Shown in pieces: positions 4,553 through 12,084 of a stretch of 12,416 nucleotides of DNA. This stretch comes from an uncultured Sphingomonadales bacterium. Its GTDB lineage: Bacteria > Pseudomonadota > Alphaproteobacteria > Sphingomonadales > Sphingomonadaceae. The first letter of the stretch is position 1. The number at the start of each line of letters is the position of its first letter. Made by a program: the position numbers and the translations under genes. The notes under the pieces were generated by a model. It saw only the letters and a list, made by a program, of their open reading frames with translations, made no database searches and was not told where the DNA came from. The stretch lies in the NCBI GenBank assembly GCA_937898525.1, contig CALCBC010000090.1:1-12416 (forward strand). Reading direction: 5' to 3'.

Positions 4553-6547
4553 ATGAGAACGACAGAGATGGGGCTGCTCGCCGGCGTGGCCGCGGCGGCG
4601 TTGTTTGTGCCAGCCGCCGCGCAGGCCGAGGAAGCCGGGGAAGCCGAGGCAATCGTGGTGCTCGGCGACCGGCTCGAGGAATCGACGCCGGAAGAGCTGG
4701 AGAGATACGGCTCACGGCTCGAGCTGATCGAGGGGCAGGCGATCGACGAAGCCGGGTTCTTCGATACCGCCGGCGCGCTGCAGTTCCTCGCCCCGGGCCT
4801 GTTCCTGACGCCCAAGAGCGGCGCGTTCGACTATGTGCAGGTCTCGCTGCAGGGCTCGCGCACCAACGAGGTGCTGTTCCTGACCGACGGCGTGCGGATC
4901 AACAACCGGCTTTACGGCTCGACCTCGCCGCTCGATTCGATCCCGGCCAGCATGATCGAGCGGATCGAGGTGCTGAAGGGCGGCCAGGGCCTCTACTACG
5001 GCACCCAGGCGGTCGGCGGCATCGTCAACGTGATTACCCGCTCGTTCGCCCGCGAGACCGACGGGGCGGTCGAGGCCAGCGTCGACACCAACGAGGGCTA
5101 CCACATCAACGGCTACGCGCGCGGCAGCTCGGGCGATCACTATTTCGTCGGCTTCGCTTCGCACGACGAGGCCGAGGGCTTCCAGGCGTTCCGCGAAGCC
5201 GACCTGCAGCCGAGCGCGATCGACCGCAAGCGCGGCTACAAGGTCACCAGCTTCGGCGCCAAGTACGCGTTCGAGCCCTCGGATACCCTCCGCTTCACCG
5301 CCAGCTACCAGCACAACGACGCGGTGGTCGATTTCATCAAGGCGGAGGACAACTACCGCAACCACAACGACCGCAACGAGGAAATCGTTTCGGTCAAGCT
5401 CGACTGGTCACCGAGTGAGGCCTTCGACCTCTACGTGAAGGGCTACTACCACGACTGGGACACGGTCTATCTCGACCTGCGCCCGACCGTGAACCCCGAC
5501 GGCTCGCTCGGCGACATCTTCACCGTGTTCGACGGCGAGATGTGGGGCTACGACGACCTCGGCGTGAACGTGCTCGGCGAGTACCGCGTAGGCAACGGCG
5601 TCGCGCTCGTCGGTGGCTACGACTTCCAGACCTACCGCGGCTACGACGACGTGTTCTTCGTCGAGACGCGGCGGGAGGAAGTCCATGCCCCGTTCGCGCA
5701 GGTGAAGTTCGACAGCGGCAATCTCAGCCTCGCTGCCGGCGTGCGCCACAACATGCCGAGCGACGGGCAGAAGAAGACCGTGTGGAACGTCTCGGGTCGC
5801 TACGGGACCGACAGTGGCCTCTACGTGCGCGGCCAGGTCGGCACCGCGTTCCGGCTGCCGTCGGCGTCCGAGCTGTACCAGGATTCGGTCGCCAACGGCT
5901 GCTGCGAACAGGGTAACCCCAACCTCGTCGCGGAGCAGAGCTTCAACGTCGAAGGCGGGCTCGGGTTCGCCAACGGCATGATCAATGCCGAGCTGATCGG
6001 CTTCTACCGCACCGTCGACGACCTGATCACCATCGACTTCAGCCTGCCGGCCTGGCCCGAAGGGTTCTATGTCAATTCCCCCGAGGAGGTGCGGGTCTGG
6101 GGCGGCGAGGCGATCGTCACCGCGCGGCTCAGCGAAACCGTTACCGCGACGGTCGACTATACGCACACCGGCGCCGAGATGGTCGGGACCGACGAGCAGC
6201 TGGTCAACATCCCGCGCGACCAGGCCAAGCTGATCCTCAACGCGCAGACGCCGGACGGCCGCTTCGGCGGCAACCTGGCGCTCAACTGGGTCGGCGGCCT
6301 GTGGGCCAACCTGCCGGTGGTCGGCCGGGTCAACTACGGCAACTACGCGGTGCTCAACCTCGGCGGTTATGCGTTCCTTGACGAGGACCATCGCCACCGC
6401 GTCAGCGTGCGTCTGGAGAACGCGCTCGATGCCGACTACGACAGCGCGATGACCCGCGTCCGCACCGACGTCACCGACGTCTCCTATGCGGCCGGCTTCC
6501 GGGGGACGCCGATCACGCTCCATGTCGGATACCGCCTCAGCCTCTAG
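4553..6547 (+). CDS. TonB-dependent outer-membrane receptor
   Basis: A 664-residue outer-membrane transporter that takes up a scarce ligand using TonB/ExbB/ExbD energy. A signal peptide (MRTTEMGLLAGVAAAALFVPAAAQA, cut after about residue 25) is followed by a TonB-box-like AEAIVVLGD (31-39). The plug domain (about 45-165) includes LTDGVRINNRLYG (110-122), PASMIERIEVLKGGQGLYYGTQAVGGIVNVITR, and so on. The 22-strand barrel follows, with the family motif FRLPSASELY and then GNPNL. The barrel resembles BtuB- and siderophore-type receptors. A CysCys pair (NGCCEQGN) just before GNPNL is unusual and may form a loop disulfide. The final residue is Leu (GYRLSL), not the usual Phe or Trp. The ATG at 4553 is preferred over a TTG 16 codons upstream because the signal peptide starts there and GGCAGGG precedes it. 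The stop overlaps the PepSY gene by 26 bp, which suggests cotranscription. Ligand: probably an iron chelate, inferred from the neighbour. Confidence 0.93.
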   Translation: MRTTEMGLLAGVAAAALFVPAAAQAEEAGEAEAIVVLGDRLEESTPEELERYGSRLELIEGQAIDEAGFFDTAGALQFLAPGLFLTPKSGAFDYVQVSLQGSRTNEVLFLTDGVRINNRLYGSTSPLDSIPASMIERIEVLKGGQGLYYGTQAVGGIVNVITRSFARETDGAVEASVDTNEGYHINGYARGSSGDHYFVGFASHDEAEGFQAFREADLQPSAIDRKRGYKVTSFGAKYAFEPSDTLRFTASYQHNDAVVDFIKAEDNYRNHNDRNEEIVSVKLDWSPSEAFDLYVKGYYHDWDTVYLDLRPTVNPDGSLGDIFTVFDGEMWGYDDLGVNVLGEYRVGNGVALVGGYDFQTYRGYDDVFFVETRREEVHAPFAQVKFDSGNLSLAAGVRHNMPSDGQKKTVWNVSGRYGTDSGLYVRGQVGTAFRLPSASELYQDSVANGCCEQGNPNLVAEQSFNVEGGLGFANGMINAELIGFYRTVDDLITIDFSLPAWPEGFYVNSPEEVRVWGGEAIVTARLSETVTATVDYTHTGAEMVGTDEQLVNIPRDQAKLILNAQTPDGRFGGNLALNWVGGLWANLPVVGRVNYGNYAVLNLGGYAFLDEDHRHRVSVRLENALDADYDSAMTRVRTDVTDVSYAAGFRGTPITLHVGYRLSL

Positions 6548-8054
6548 CACCCCCGCCGGCGCGGGCCTCTCTCCCGCGCCGCGCGCCGCGCCCCGCTTCT
6601 CCCGCTTCACGCGGGCGACGCGCTGGGCGCGGCGCATGACCTTTCTCGTCCATCGCTGGCTCGGCATCGCGCTCGCGCTGCTGATGTCCGTTTGGGCGCT
6701 GTCGGGCTTCGTGCTGATGTACGTGCCCTATCCCGAGACCACGGCCGGGGAACGCGTGGCCGGTCTCGATCCACTCGATCTCACGGCCTGCTGCGAAGCC
6801 CTTACGCCGCCGGCTGGCCCGGTCGAAGCCGCTGCTGTCGAGATGCTGCTCGGGCGCCCGGTCCTTCGCGCGATCGGCCCGTTCGGGCCGGAACTGCTTC
6901 CGCTCGACAGCGGGCCCGGGTTCGTGATCGGCGAGCGCGAGGCCGGGGCAATCGCCCGCACGCACATGCGCCGCGCCTTCGGCGCCGAGCCGTTCGTGCG
7001 GGTCGGGCGGGTCGAGGTCGACCAGTGGACTCTGCAGCACCGCCGATACGCCCCGCTGTGGAAGGTCAGTGTCGCCGACGGGCGCGGCACGGTTCTCTAC
7101 GTTTCGGGCCTCAGCGGCGAGGTCGTCCAGGACACGCACCGCAGCGAGCGGTTCTGGAACTGGCTCGGCGCGGTGCCGCACTGGCTCTACTTCACTCCGC
7201 TAAGGCAAGACGGCGCGCTGTGGAGCCAGGTGGTGATCTGGGCCTCGGTGCTCGGTACCTTCCTGACGCTGACCGGGATCTACGTCGGCCTGCGCATGTA
7301 CGGGCGCGGCAAGCGCAAGTCGCCGTTCCGCGGGGTAGCCTTGTGGCACCACTGGACCGGGCTGATCTTCGGGCTGGTCACGCTGACCTGGGTGTTCAGC
7401 GGACTTGCTTCGATGCAGCCGTGGGGCTGGCTCGAGAGCGATGGCCCGGGCGAGGAGCTGCAGGCGCTTGCCGGCCGTCCCCTTGAAGCCACCGACGCAG
7501 CGGCGCTCGTCGCCGCGCTCGCCGCGCATCCGCTGCCGGGGGTCGTCTCGGCCGAGGTGACGGTGCAGGGCGGCAAGCCGTGGGCGATCCTCGTGCGTTC
7601 CGACGGCTCGCGCCTGCGCGCCGCGCTGCCCGGTCTCGCGCCGGCGCCGCCGTCGTCGGCCGATCTCGCTGCGATCGCCGCCCGCGCCAGGCCCGGTGCC
7701 CCGATCGTCGAGCAGGGCCTGATCCGCGAGGGCGACGCCTACTACTACAGCCATCACAACCGGGAGCGGCACTTCCCCGCGTGGCGCGTGATCTACGGCG
7801 ATGCCGAGAGCACCCGCCTCTACCTCGATCCGCGCACCGGCGAGCTTGCCGGCTTCGTCGACGACGGCAGCCGCGGCTTCCGCTGGTGGCACCTCGCTCT
7901 CCACCGGCTCGACATCCCGGGCCTGCGCGAGCGTCCGCTGTGGGACCTCGTCACGCTGCCGCTGCTCTCCGGCGTGTCGCTGGTCTGCCTGCTCGGCGCG
8001 TGGATGGGCTTGCGGCGCCTGCGGCGCACCGAGCGCGCCCGCCGCCGTCAGTAG
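6522..8054 (+). CDS. PepSY-associated transmembrane protein (PepSY_TM family)
   Basis: A 510-residue inner-membrane protein of the PepSY-TM family, often encoded beside siderophore receptors and proposed to reduce or process imported ferric chelates. Four membrane segments are visible: about residues 44-70 (HRWLGIALALLMSVWALSGFVLMY), 235-260, 277-300 (HWTGLIFGLVTLTWVFSGLASM) and 474-497. Two large periplasmic parts between them (about 72-230 and 302-470) carry PepSY-like sequence. Histidines near the membrane (H44, H220, H276, H277, H457, H461) are candidate heme ligands. The ATG at 6522 lies inside the receptor gene, 26 bp before its stop, with no clear ribosome site, so translational coupling is likely. 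ATGs at 6486 and about 6636 are alternatives; the latter would drop an Ala/Pro-rich basic N-terminus. The TAG stop is followed at once by TGA. The 3' end overlaps the convergent adhesin gene by 7 bp. Confidence 0.88.
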   Translation: MSDTASASSTPAGAGLSPAPRAAPRFSRFTRATRWARRMTFLVHRWLGIALALLMSVWALSGFVLMYVPYPETTAGERVAGLDPLDLTACCEALTPPAGPVEAAAVEMLLGRPVLRAIGPFGPELLPLDSGPGFVIGEREAGAIARTHMRRAFGAEPFVRVGRVEVDQWTLQHRRYAPLWKVSVADGRGTVLYVSGLSGEVVQDTHRSERFWNWLGAVPHWLYFTPLRQDGALWSQVVIWASVLGTFLTLTGIYVGLRMYGRGKRKSPFRGVALWHHWTGLIFGLVTLTWVFSGLASMQPWGWLESDGPGEELQALAGRPLEATDAAALVAALAAHPLPGVVSAEVTVQGGKPWAILVRSDGSRLRAALPGLAPAPPSSADLAAIAARARPGAPIVEQGLIREGDAYYYSHHNRERHFPAWRVIYGDAESTRLYLDPRTGELAGFVDDGSRGFRWWHLALHRLDIPGLRERPLWDLVTLPLLSGVSLVCLLGAWMGLRRLRRTERARRRQ

Positions 8055-8379
8055 TGAACCCGTACGGTCACGGTGTCGCTGTAGCTGTCGGGGCGGTAGT
8101 TGGCGCCCGGCATCGTCGCGTGGACCGTGTGGGTCTGCGGGCCGCCGCTGCCGGTCCCCGCGACTCCGTTGCCGGCGCTCGTCGGGGTCGCGGTATTGCC
8201 CCAGATCGTGCCTGAGCTCCCCGGGGTCGAACGCAGCTGGTACGCCGGCTTGTCGGTATTGCCCGCCGACCCGCTCATGGTGCCCGCGCCGGTGGTGCTG
8301 CCGTTCGAAGGGACCAGCCCGATGTAGTAGGGCGTACCCTTCGGGCAGGTCACGGTCAGCGTGCTGCTCCCGGCGAGGT
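8048..8379 (-). repeat. Copy 1 of duplicated SCPU domain DNA
   Basis: This 3' part of the adhesin gene aligns without net gaps to 12085-12416 at a constant offset of 4037 bp. The encoded 109 residues match the pilin at 66 positions by hand count. Both copies end with the same CAC-TAC-TGA codons. It marks duplication of a pilin domain into the tip gene, or the reverse. Confidence 0.7.
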
Positions 8380-8998
8380 TGGTGGCGCTGGCGCTCACCG
8401 TGCCGAACGCGAGGTTGCCGGCTGAAACCGTGCATGCGCTGCTCACCGTCGCGTTGACGTTGACGGTGCCGTCCTGGCCGTTGAACCCACCGAAGATCGC
8501 CGAAGTGTTGGTCGCGCACACGCCCGAGACGAGCGCGCCCAGCGAGGTGTTGTGGATGAAGGCCGAATAGCTGTCCGCCGCGGCCGCCTGGCCGCCCGGT
8601 ATCAGTCCGTAGAACGGCATGGTGCCGGAAACCGTGCCGTTGGCCGGGATCGTCACCGAGGTGGTCAGGCGGTTGCTCCCGACCCAGATCGTGGTTCGCG
8701 CGGCGTTGGTGTAGAGGTTGAAATCGAGCAGGCCGCCTTTCGTGCCGATCATCTTCGGCTGCTGCGTGGTGCCGGGAAAGCTCGGGGTTCCGAGCTGGCT
8801 GCAGATCGTCACCGGGCCCGAGGATCCGTTGAAGCTGGTGCAGGTGAAGCTGACCGAACCCGTGCCGCTGGCGCTGGCGCCGAAGTTGATCGCCATGGTG
8901 TCGATCCGGCAGTTGACGTTGGCTTCGGCCTTGCTCGGCCAGACGACGAACGCCAGCGCGAGCAGCAGCGCCGCAAGGGGGGGACAGGTGCGGATCAT
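8048..8998 (-). CDS. Two-domain spore coat U (SCPU) protein, probable pilus tip adhesin
   Basis: A 316-residue secreted protein with a signal peptide (cut after about residue 26, AEA) and two tandem SCPU domains, about 27-165 and 177-316. This resembles CsuE, the tip adhesin of archaic (Csu-type) chaperone-usher pili. The mature N-terminus begins directly with NVNCRIDTMAINFG and shows no extended donor strand, as expected for a distal subunit that only accepts one. Cysteines at 30, 53, 66 and 161 (first domain) and 189 and 218 (second) fit intradomain disulfides. The second domain ends TVTVRVHY, as does the pilin at the window edge. It is the last gene of the pilus operon, and its ATG overlaps the usher stop as ATGA (8995-8998), indicating coupled translation. 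A frame extending upstream to 9184 only runs through the usher gene and is not used. The ligand of the tip is unknown. Confidence 0.9.
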   Translation of the reverse strand: MIRTCPPLAALLLALAFVVWPSKAEANVNCRIDTMAINFGASASGTGSVSFTCTSFNGSSGPVTICSQLGTPSFPGTTQQPKMIGTKGGLLDFNLYTNAARTTIWVGSNRLTTSVTIPANGTVSGTMPFYGLIPGGQAAAADSYSAFIHNTSLGALVSGVCATNTSAIFGGFNGQDGTVNVNATVSSACTVSAGNLAFGTVSASATNLAGSSTLTVTCPKGTPYYIGLVPSNGSTTGAGTMSGSAGNTDKPAYQLRSTPGSSGTIWGNTATPTSAGNGVAGTGSGGPQTHTVHATMPGANYRPDSYSDTVTVRVHY

Positions 8999-11400
8999 GG
9001 CCGGACCTCGCAGCGCTGCGCCCCGAGCCGCGCGACGCCGCCCGTCTCGATCCGCTCGGGAAGGCGTACCGTGCATGCTTGTCCCTCCGTTTCGATCGAA
9101 AGCAGCCCGCCCGGTGGCGGGTTCTCGATGTAGAGCTGGCCGTCGAAGCCGACGGTCAGCGGTTCGTCGCGGCCCGCGACCCACGCCGTGCTGCCCGCGG
9201 CGATCGCGGTTCCGTCCGCTTGGGTCACGGTCAGCACCGCCGCGCTGAGTTCGCGCAGCGCGAAGTCGACGATGACGCCCGCGCGGCGGCCGGGAACGGC
9301 CTTGGCCGTCGTTTCCTCGACCGCCACTTCGGCCGGCAGGTTCGACGGGTCGATCCCGATGCGATTGCGCTCGTAGGCGTTGAGCCGGGTTACCAGCAGC
9401 CGGCCGTTGCGGTCGGTGCGGCCGACCACGTTGTTCTCGACCGTCACCGGGACGTCGGCGTACCCGCCGGTGGTGACCAGCGCAAAGCCGTCATCCACGC
9501 GGCGGCTCGCGTGGACGCCGTCACCGATCAGCGCCAGCGACCCGCTGTATCCCGCGAGGGCCGACTGGCGCCCGTCGAAGCTGGCGGCGCCGACGCGCGC
9601 TTCGCCGTAGGATCCGAGCCAGCTCGCCTGCGCCTGTCCGTCGACACCGCCGGTCTCGAGATCGTGCTGCACGCTGGCGTTCCAGCCCAGCCCGCCCGCC
9701 TGCGGGGCGCTGCGCTGCGCGGTCAGGCTCACCCGGTCGCGGCCCCGGTCGTTCTGCCAGCTGAGGTTGCCGTAGTAATTCCCGCCGGGCGTGAAGCTCA
9801 GCGAGAGCATGAAACGGCGCTCCTTGCGCGCGTCGAGGTTCTGCTCGGCGCTGGCGTAGAGCGAGAGGTTTCGCCCCAGGCCCCGCGTCCAGTTGAGCCC
9901 GGCCGCGCGGTACGCGGAGCCGGTGGCAGGCCGGTAGCGGATGTAGTGCGCTCCCGCGGCGCCGAGCCGGCGGCTGCTGACCCCGGCCTGGAGCTGGTCG
10001 CGGGCACGCAGCGGCGGACCGTCCCAGCGCGTGGCCAGGTCGGCGAAGCTGCGGCTGGCGCGCTGCACGCTGCCTGCGAGGTACACCGCGCCATTGGTCC
10101 AGTTGTACCCGGCGCTCCACTGGGTGCCGGTGCCTGCGTCCGTCCGGCTGGCCGCGACCGAACCGGTGACGACGCCGAGCTGGCCGAGCAGCAGTACCGC
10201 CCCGATCCCGCCCTGCGCCAGGTGCGGCGCAGCCTCGGCGTGGGTCTCGAGGGTGAGCCCGTTGCTGATCCCGTGGCGGAAGCTGCCGCTGAACACCGGC
10301 TCATCCGCATAGCCGAACGATTCGAGGCCGTAGTCGCGCCTGACCAGACCCGCCTCGGCCGACCATTCGGACAGGCCGGCACGGAGCAAGGCGGGGCTTT
10401 GGTAGATCGCGAAGGTCCGCGTGGTCACCCGGCCGAGCGCGTCGGTCATCACGACCTGCGCCTGCCCTGCGCCGTCGATCCGCGTCGGACCGGCGCTCAG
10501 CTCGAACGTGCCCGCCGGCACCTCGTCGTTCCATGTGCGCACGCCGTTGATGTAGAGCTCGAGCTGCGAGGGCAGCACCGCCGAGCCGAAGAACGCCGGG
10601 ATCGGCGTGGTCGGCACATAGGGCTGGAGCGAGAAGTCGGTGCCGATCTGCACCCCGCCGATACGGGTCGCGCGCGACCACTCGACGGCGCTGGTCACGG
10701 TGTCGCCGACGACCAGTCGCAGGCGCCGCTCGGGCCAGGTGCGCGACCAGGCGCTGTCCAGCCGCACGAGGCGCGTGTCCGAGCCCTTGCGCCATCCGGC
10801 GAGCACGGTCGTATCGAACACGTCGCGTCCACCGAACGCACGGAACTCGAGCAGGCCGGAGAGGTTCGCCGAGTGGTTGTCGATCCCCGCATAGGCATCG
10901 TAGCTGAGCAGCGCGCCCGGCGCGCTGTGGGCCTCGGCAAACCGGTCCTCGACCGGGTTGAGCATGAGCGGCGTCCTCCCGAGCATCTCGGGCGGCACCA
11001 TCAGCTCGAGCACCTGCATGTCGGCATCGTAATGCAGCGTCGCGCCGGGCAGGCGGTCGAGCGCGACCATCGGGTCGGCGGTGTCGCCGGGCAGCTGCAG
11101 GCCCGTGCCGCGCAAAATGGCGCGGGTGGTCCAGAACGTCTCGCCGTCGCGCCGGACCTCGATCACGCCGCGATCCTCGCCGTTGAGCCACAGCATCAGC
11201 AGCAGCGTCTCGCCGGGCACGGCCGTGAGTTCGCCCGTGCGGTCGAGCGCGGGACCGGGATCTTCCGCGGCGACAGCTGCTTCGGGCTGGATCGGGTCAG
11301 CCGTCGCGAGCGCCTGGGTGGCGCCGGTTCCGGCCAGCAGCAGCGCCTCAGTCAGCAGCAGGAGACGGCGGCGCGACTTGCTGCTCGATACGGATGCCAT
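8995..11400 (-). CDS. Fimbrial outer-membrane usher (FimD/CsuD-like)
   Basis: An 801-residue outer-membrane pore that receives chaperone-subunit complexes and polymerises the pilus. A basic signal peptide (KSRRR then a Leu-rich stretch to about 34) leads into an N-terminal chaperone-binding region with LLLMLWLNGEDRGVIEVRRDGE (66-87). A beta-barrel with inserted plug follows: FGSAVLPSQLELYINGVRTW, then VPAGTFELSAGP and the ALGR turn (about 271-324). A carbonated series of barrel strands continues, and the protein ends with a C-terminal plug-like domain holding a Cys pair (QACTVRLP, AQRCEVRP). The length is typical of Csu-type ushers. The ATG at 11400 is chosen because it gives a proper signal peptide; a longer frame to 11649 only shadows the chaperone. 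The start overlaps the chaperone gene by 53 bp, and the stop overlaps the adhesin ATG by 4 bp. No frameshift is seen. Confidence 0.93.
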   Translation of the reverse strand: MASVSSSKSRRRLLLLTEALLLAGTGATQALATADPIQPEAAVAAEDPGPALDRTGELTAVPGETLLLMLWLNGEDRGVIEVRRDGETFWTTRAILRGTGLQLPGDTADPMVALDRLPGATLHYDADMQVLELMVPPEMLGRTPLMLNPVEDRFAEAHSAPGALLSYDAYAGIDNHSANLSGLLEFRAFGGRDVFDTTVLAGWRKGSDTRLVRLDSAWSRTWPERRLRLVVGDTVTSAVEWSRATRIGGVQIGTDFSLQPYVPTTPIPAFFGSAVLPSQLELYINGVRTWNDEVPAGTFELSAGPTRIDGAGQAQVVMTDALGRVTTRTFAIYQSPALLRAGLSEWSAEAGLVRRDYGLESFGYADEPVFSGSFRHGISNGLTLETHAEAAPHLAQGGIGAVLLLGQLGVVTGSVAASRTDAGTGTQWSAGYNWTNGAVYLAGSVQRASRSFADLATRWDGPPLRARDQLQAGVSSRRLGAAGAHYIRYRPATGSAYRAAGLNWTRGLGRNLSLYASAEQNLDARKERRFMLSLSFTPGGNYYGNLSWQNDRGRDRVSLTAQRSAPQAGGLGWNASVQHDLETGGVDGQAQASWLGSYGEARVGAASFDGRQSALAGYSGSLALIGDGVHASRRVDDGFALVTTGGYADVPVTVENNVVGRTDRNGRLLVTRLNAYERNRIGIDPSNLPAEVAVEETTAKAVPGRRAGVIVDFALRELSAAVLTVTQADGTAIAAGSTAWVAGRDEPLTVGFDGQLYIENPPPGGLLSIETEGQACTVRLPERIETGGVARLGAQRCEVRP

Positions 11401-12079
11401 TGACCTGGGCTTCGAGGGTACCGCCACGGGCGAAGGTCTCCGCGCCGGGGGCGAGGGCGAAGGCCATCTGCGCGCCGGCGTGAACGTAGCCGAGCAACCC
11501 CGGAGTGAGCGGGGTGCGCTGCCCGTCAGGGTCGATGAACGTGAGGTCGGCGAGCTGGGCGTGCTGGGTTCCTGCGTTGGCGACAACCAGCCGCGCGCCT
11601 CCGCCGGGGGCGTCAATGCGCCAGGCGAGCTGCGGCGCGATCGCTCCACAGCGCTTCGGTGTCACGAATACCGGCACGGAGTAGTGCATCACGTAGCGCA
11701 GCCCGGTAGTCTCCGTCTGCGCAGGAGGCAGCTCGTCGATTGCCAGGCGGAAGGTGTCCTCGCAGGTCCTGGCCCCGGTCGAGACCACGCGGACCAGCCG
11801 CCGTGCGCCGGGCGCGATTTGCGCCATCGGCGGGCTCGCCAGCAGGTCCTCGGTCGGCTCGAGGCGTTCGCCCTCGCCGTCCTGCACCCAGCGGTAGACG
11901 CGCACCTGCGCCTGCAAGGGCGCGTCCCCGGTGTTGACCAGCCAGATCTCCTCCGACCGCTCGGCGATCGTGACCGAGCTCGGCTCGACCTGCAGGCCGG
12001 CGGCATGCGCGCCGCCGGCGGCCAGCCCGGCAAGGGCGGCCGGGGCGACGACGCGCTTCAAGGTCCGCAGACCCGTCAT
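11348..12079 (-). CDS. Periplasmic pilus chaperone (PapD/CsuC-like)
   Basis: A 243-residue two-domain immunoglobulin-fold chaperone that caps pilin subunits in the periplasm by donor-strand complementation. A signal peptide (cut after about residue 26, AHA) precedes the PapD N-terminal domain: LQVEPSSVTIAERSEEIWLVNTGDAPLQAQVRVYRW (29-64), then SPPMAQIAPGARRLVRVVS (82-100) and FRLAIDELP (110-118). The QVRVYRWVQ and FRLAIDELP signatures are typical of Csu-type (archaic) chaperones. C106 and C144 could form a disulfide. The C-terminal domain runs from about 148 to 235. The ATG at 12079 lies 5 bp after the pilin stop, and the 3' end overlaps the usher start by 53 bp, so it is in an operon with both. 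Confidence 0.93.
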   Translation of the reverse strand: MTGLRTLKRVVAPAALAGLAAGGAHAAGLQVEPSSVTIAERSEEIWLVNTGDAPLQAQVRVYRWVQDGEGERLEPTEDLLASPPMAQIAPGARRLVRVVSTGARTCEDTFRLAIDELPPAQTETTGLRYVMHYSVPVFVTPKRCGAIAPQLAWRIDAPGGGARLVVANAGTQHAQLADLTFIDPDGQRTPLTPGLLGYVHAGAQMAFALAPGAETFARGGTLEAQVNGIRIEQQVAPPSPAAD

Positions 12080-12084
12080 GGCCG

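Noticed and set aside
5408..6667. 419-codon minus-strand frame opposite the TonB receptor
   Set aside because: Antisense shadow rich in Val, Ala, Asp and Arg. The plus strand carries plug and barrel motifs through the same bases.
8999..9184. Upstream extension of the adhesin gene to 9184
   Set aside because: It reads another frame of the usher. The signal peptide begins at the ATG at 8998, which forms an ATGA overlap.
9079..11403. 774-codon plus-strand open frame opposite the usher
   Set aside because: Shadow of the usher reading frame. Low-complexity composition and no recognisable motif, while the minus strand encodes a complete usher.
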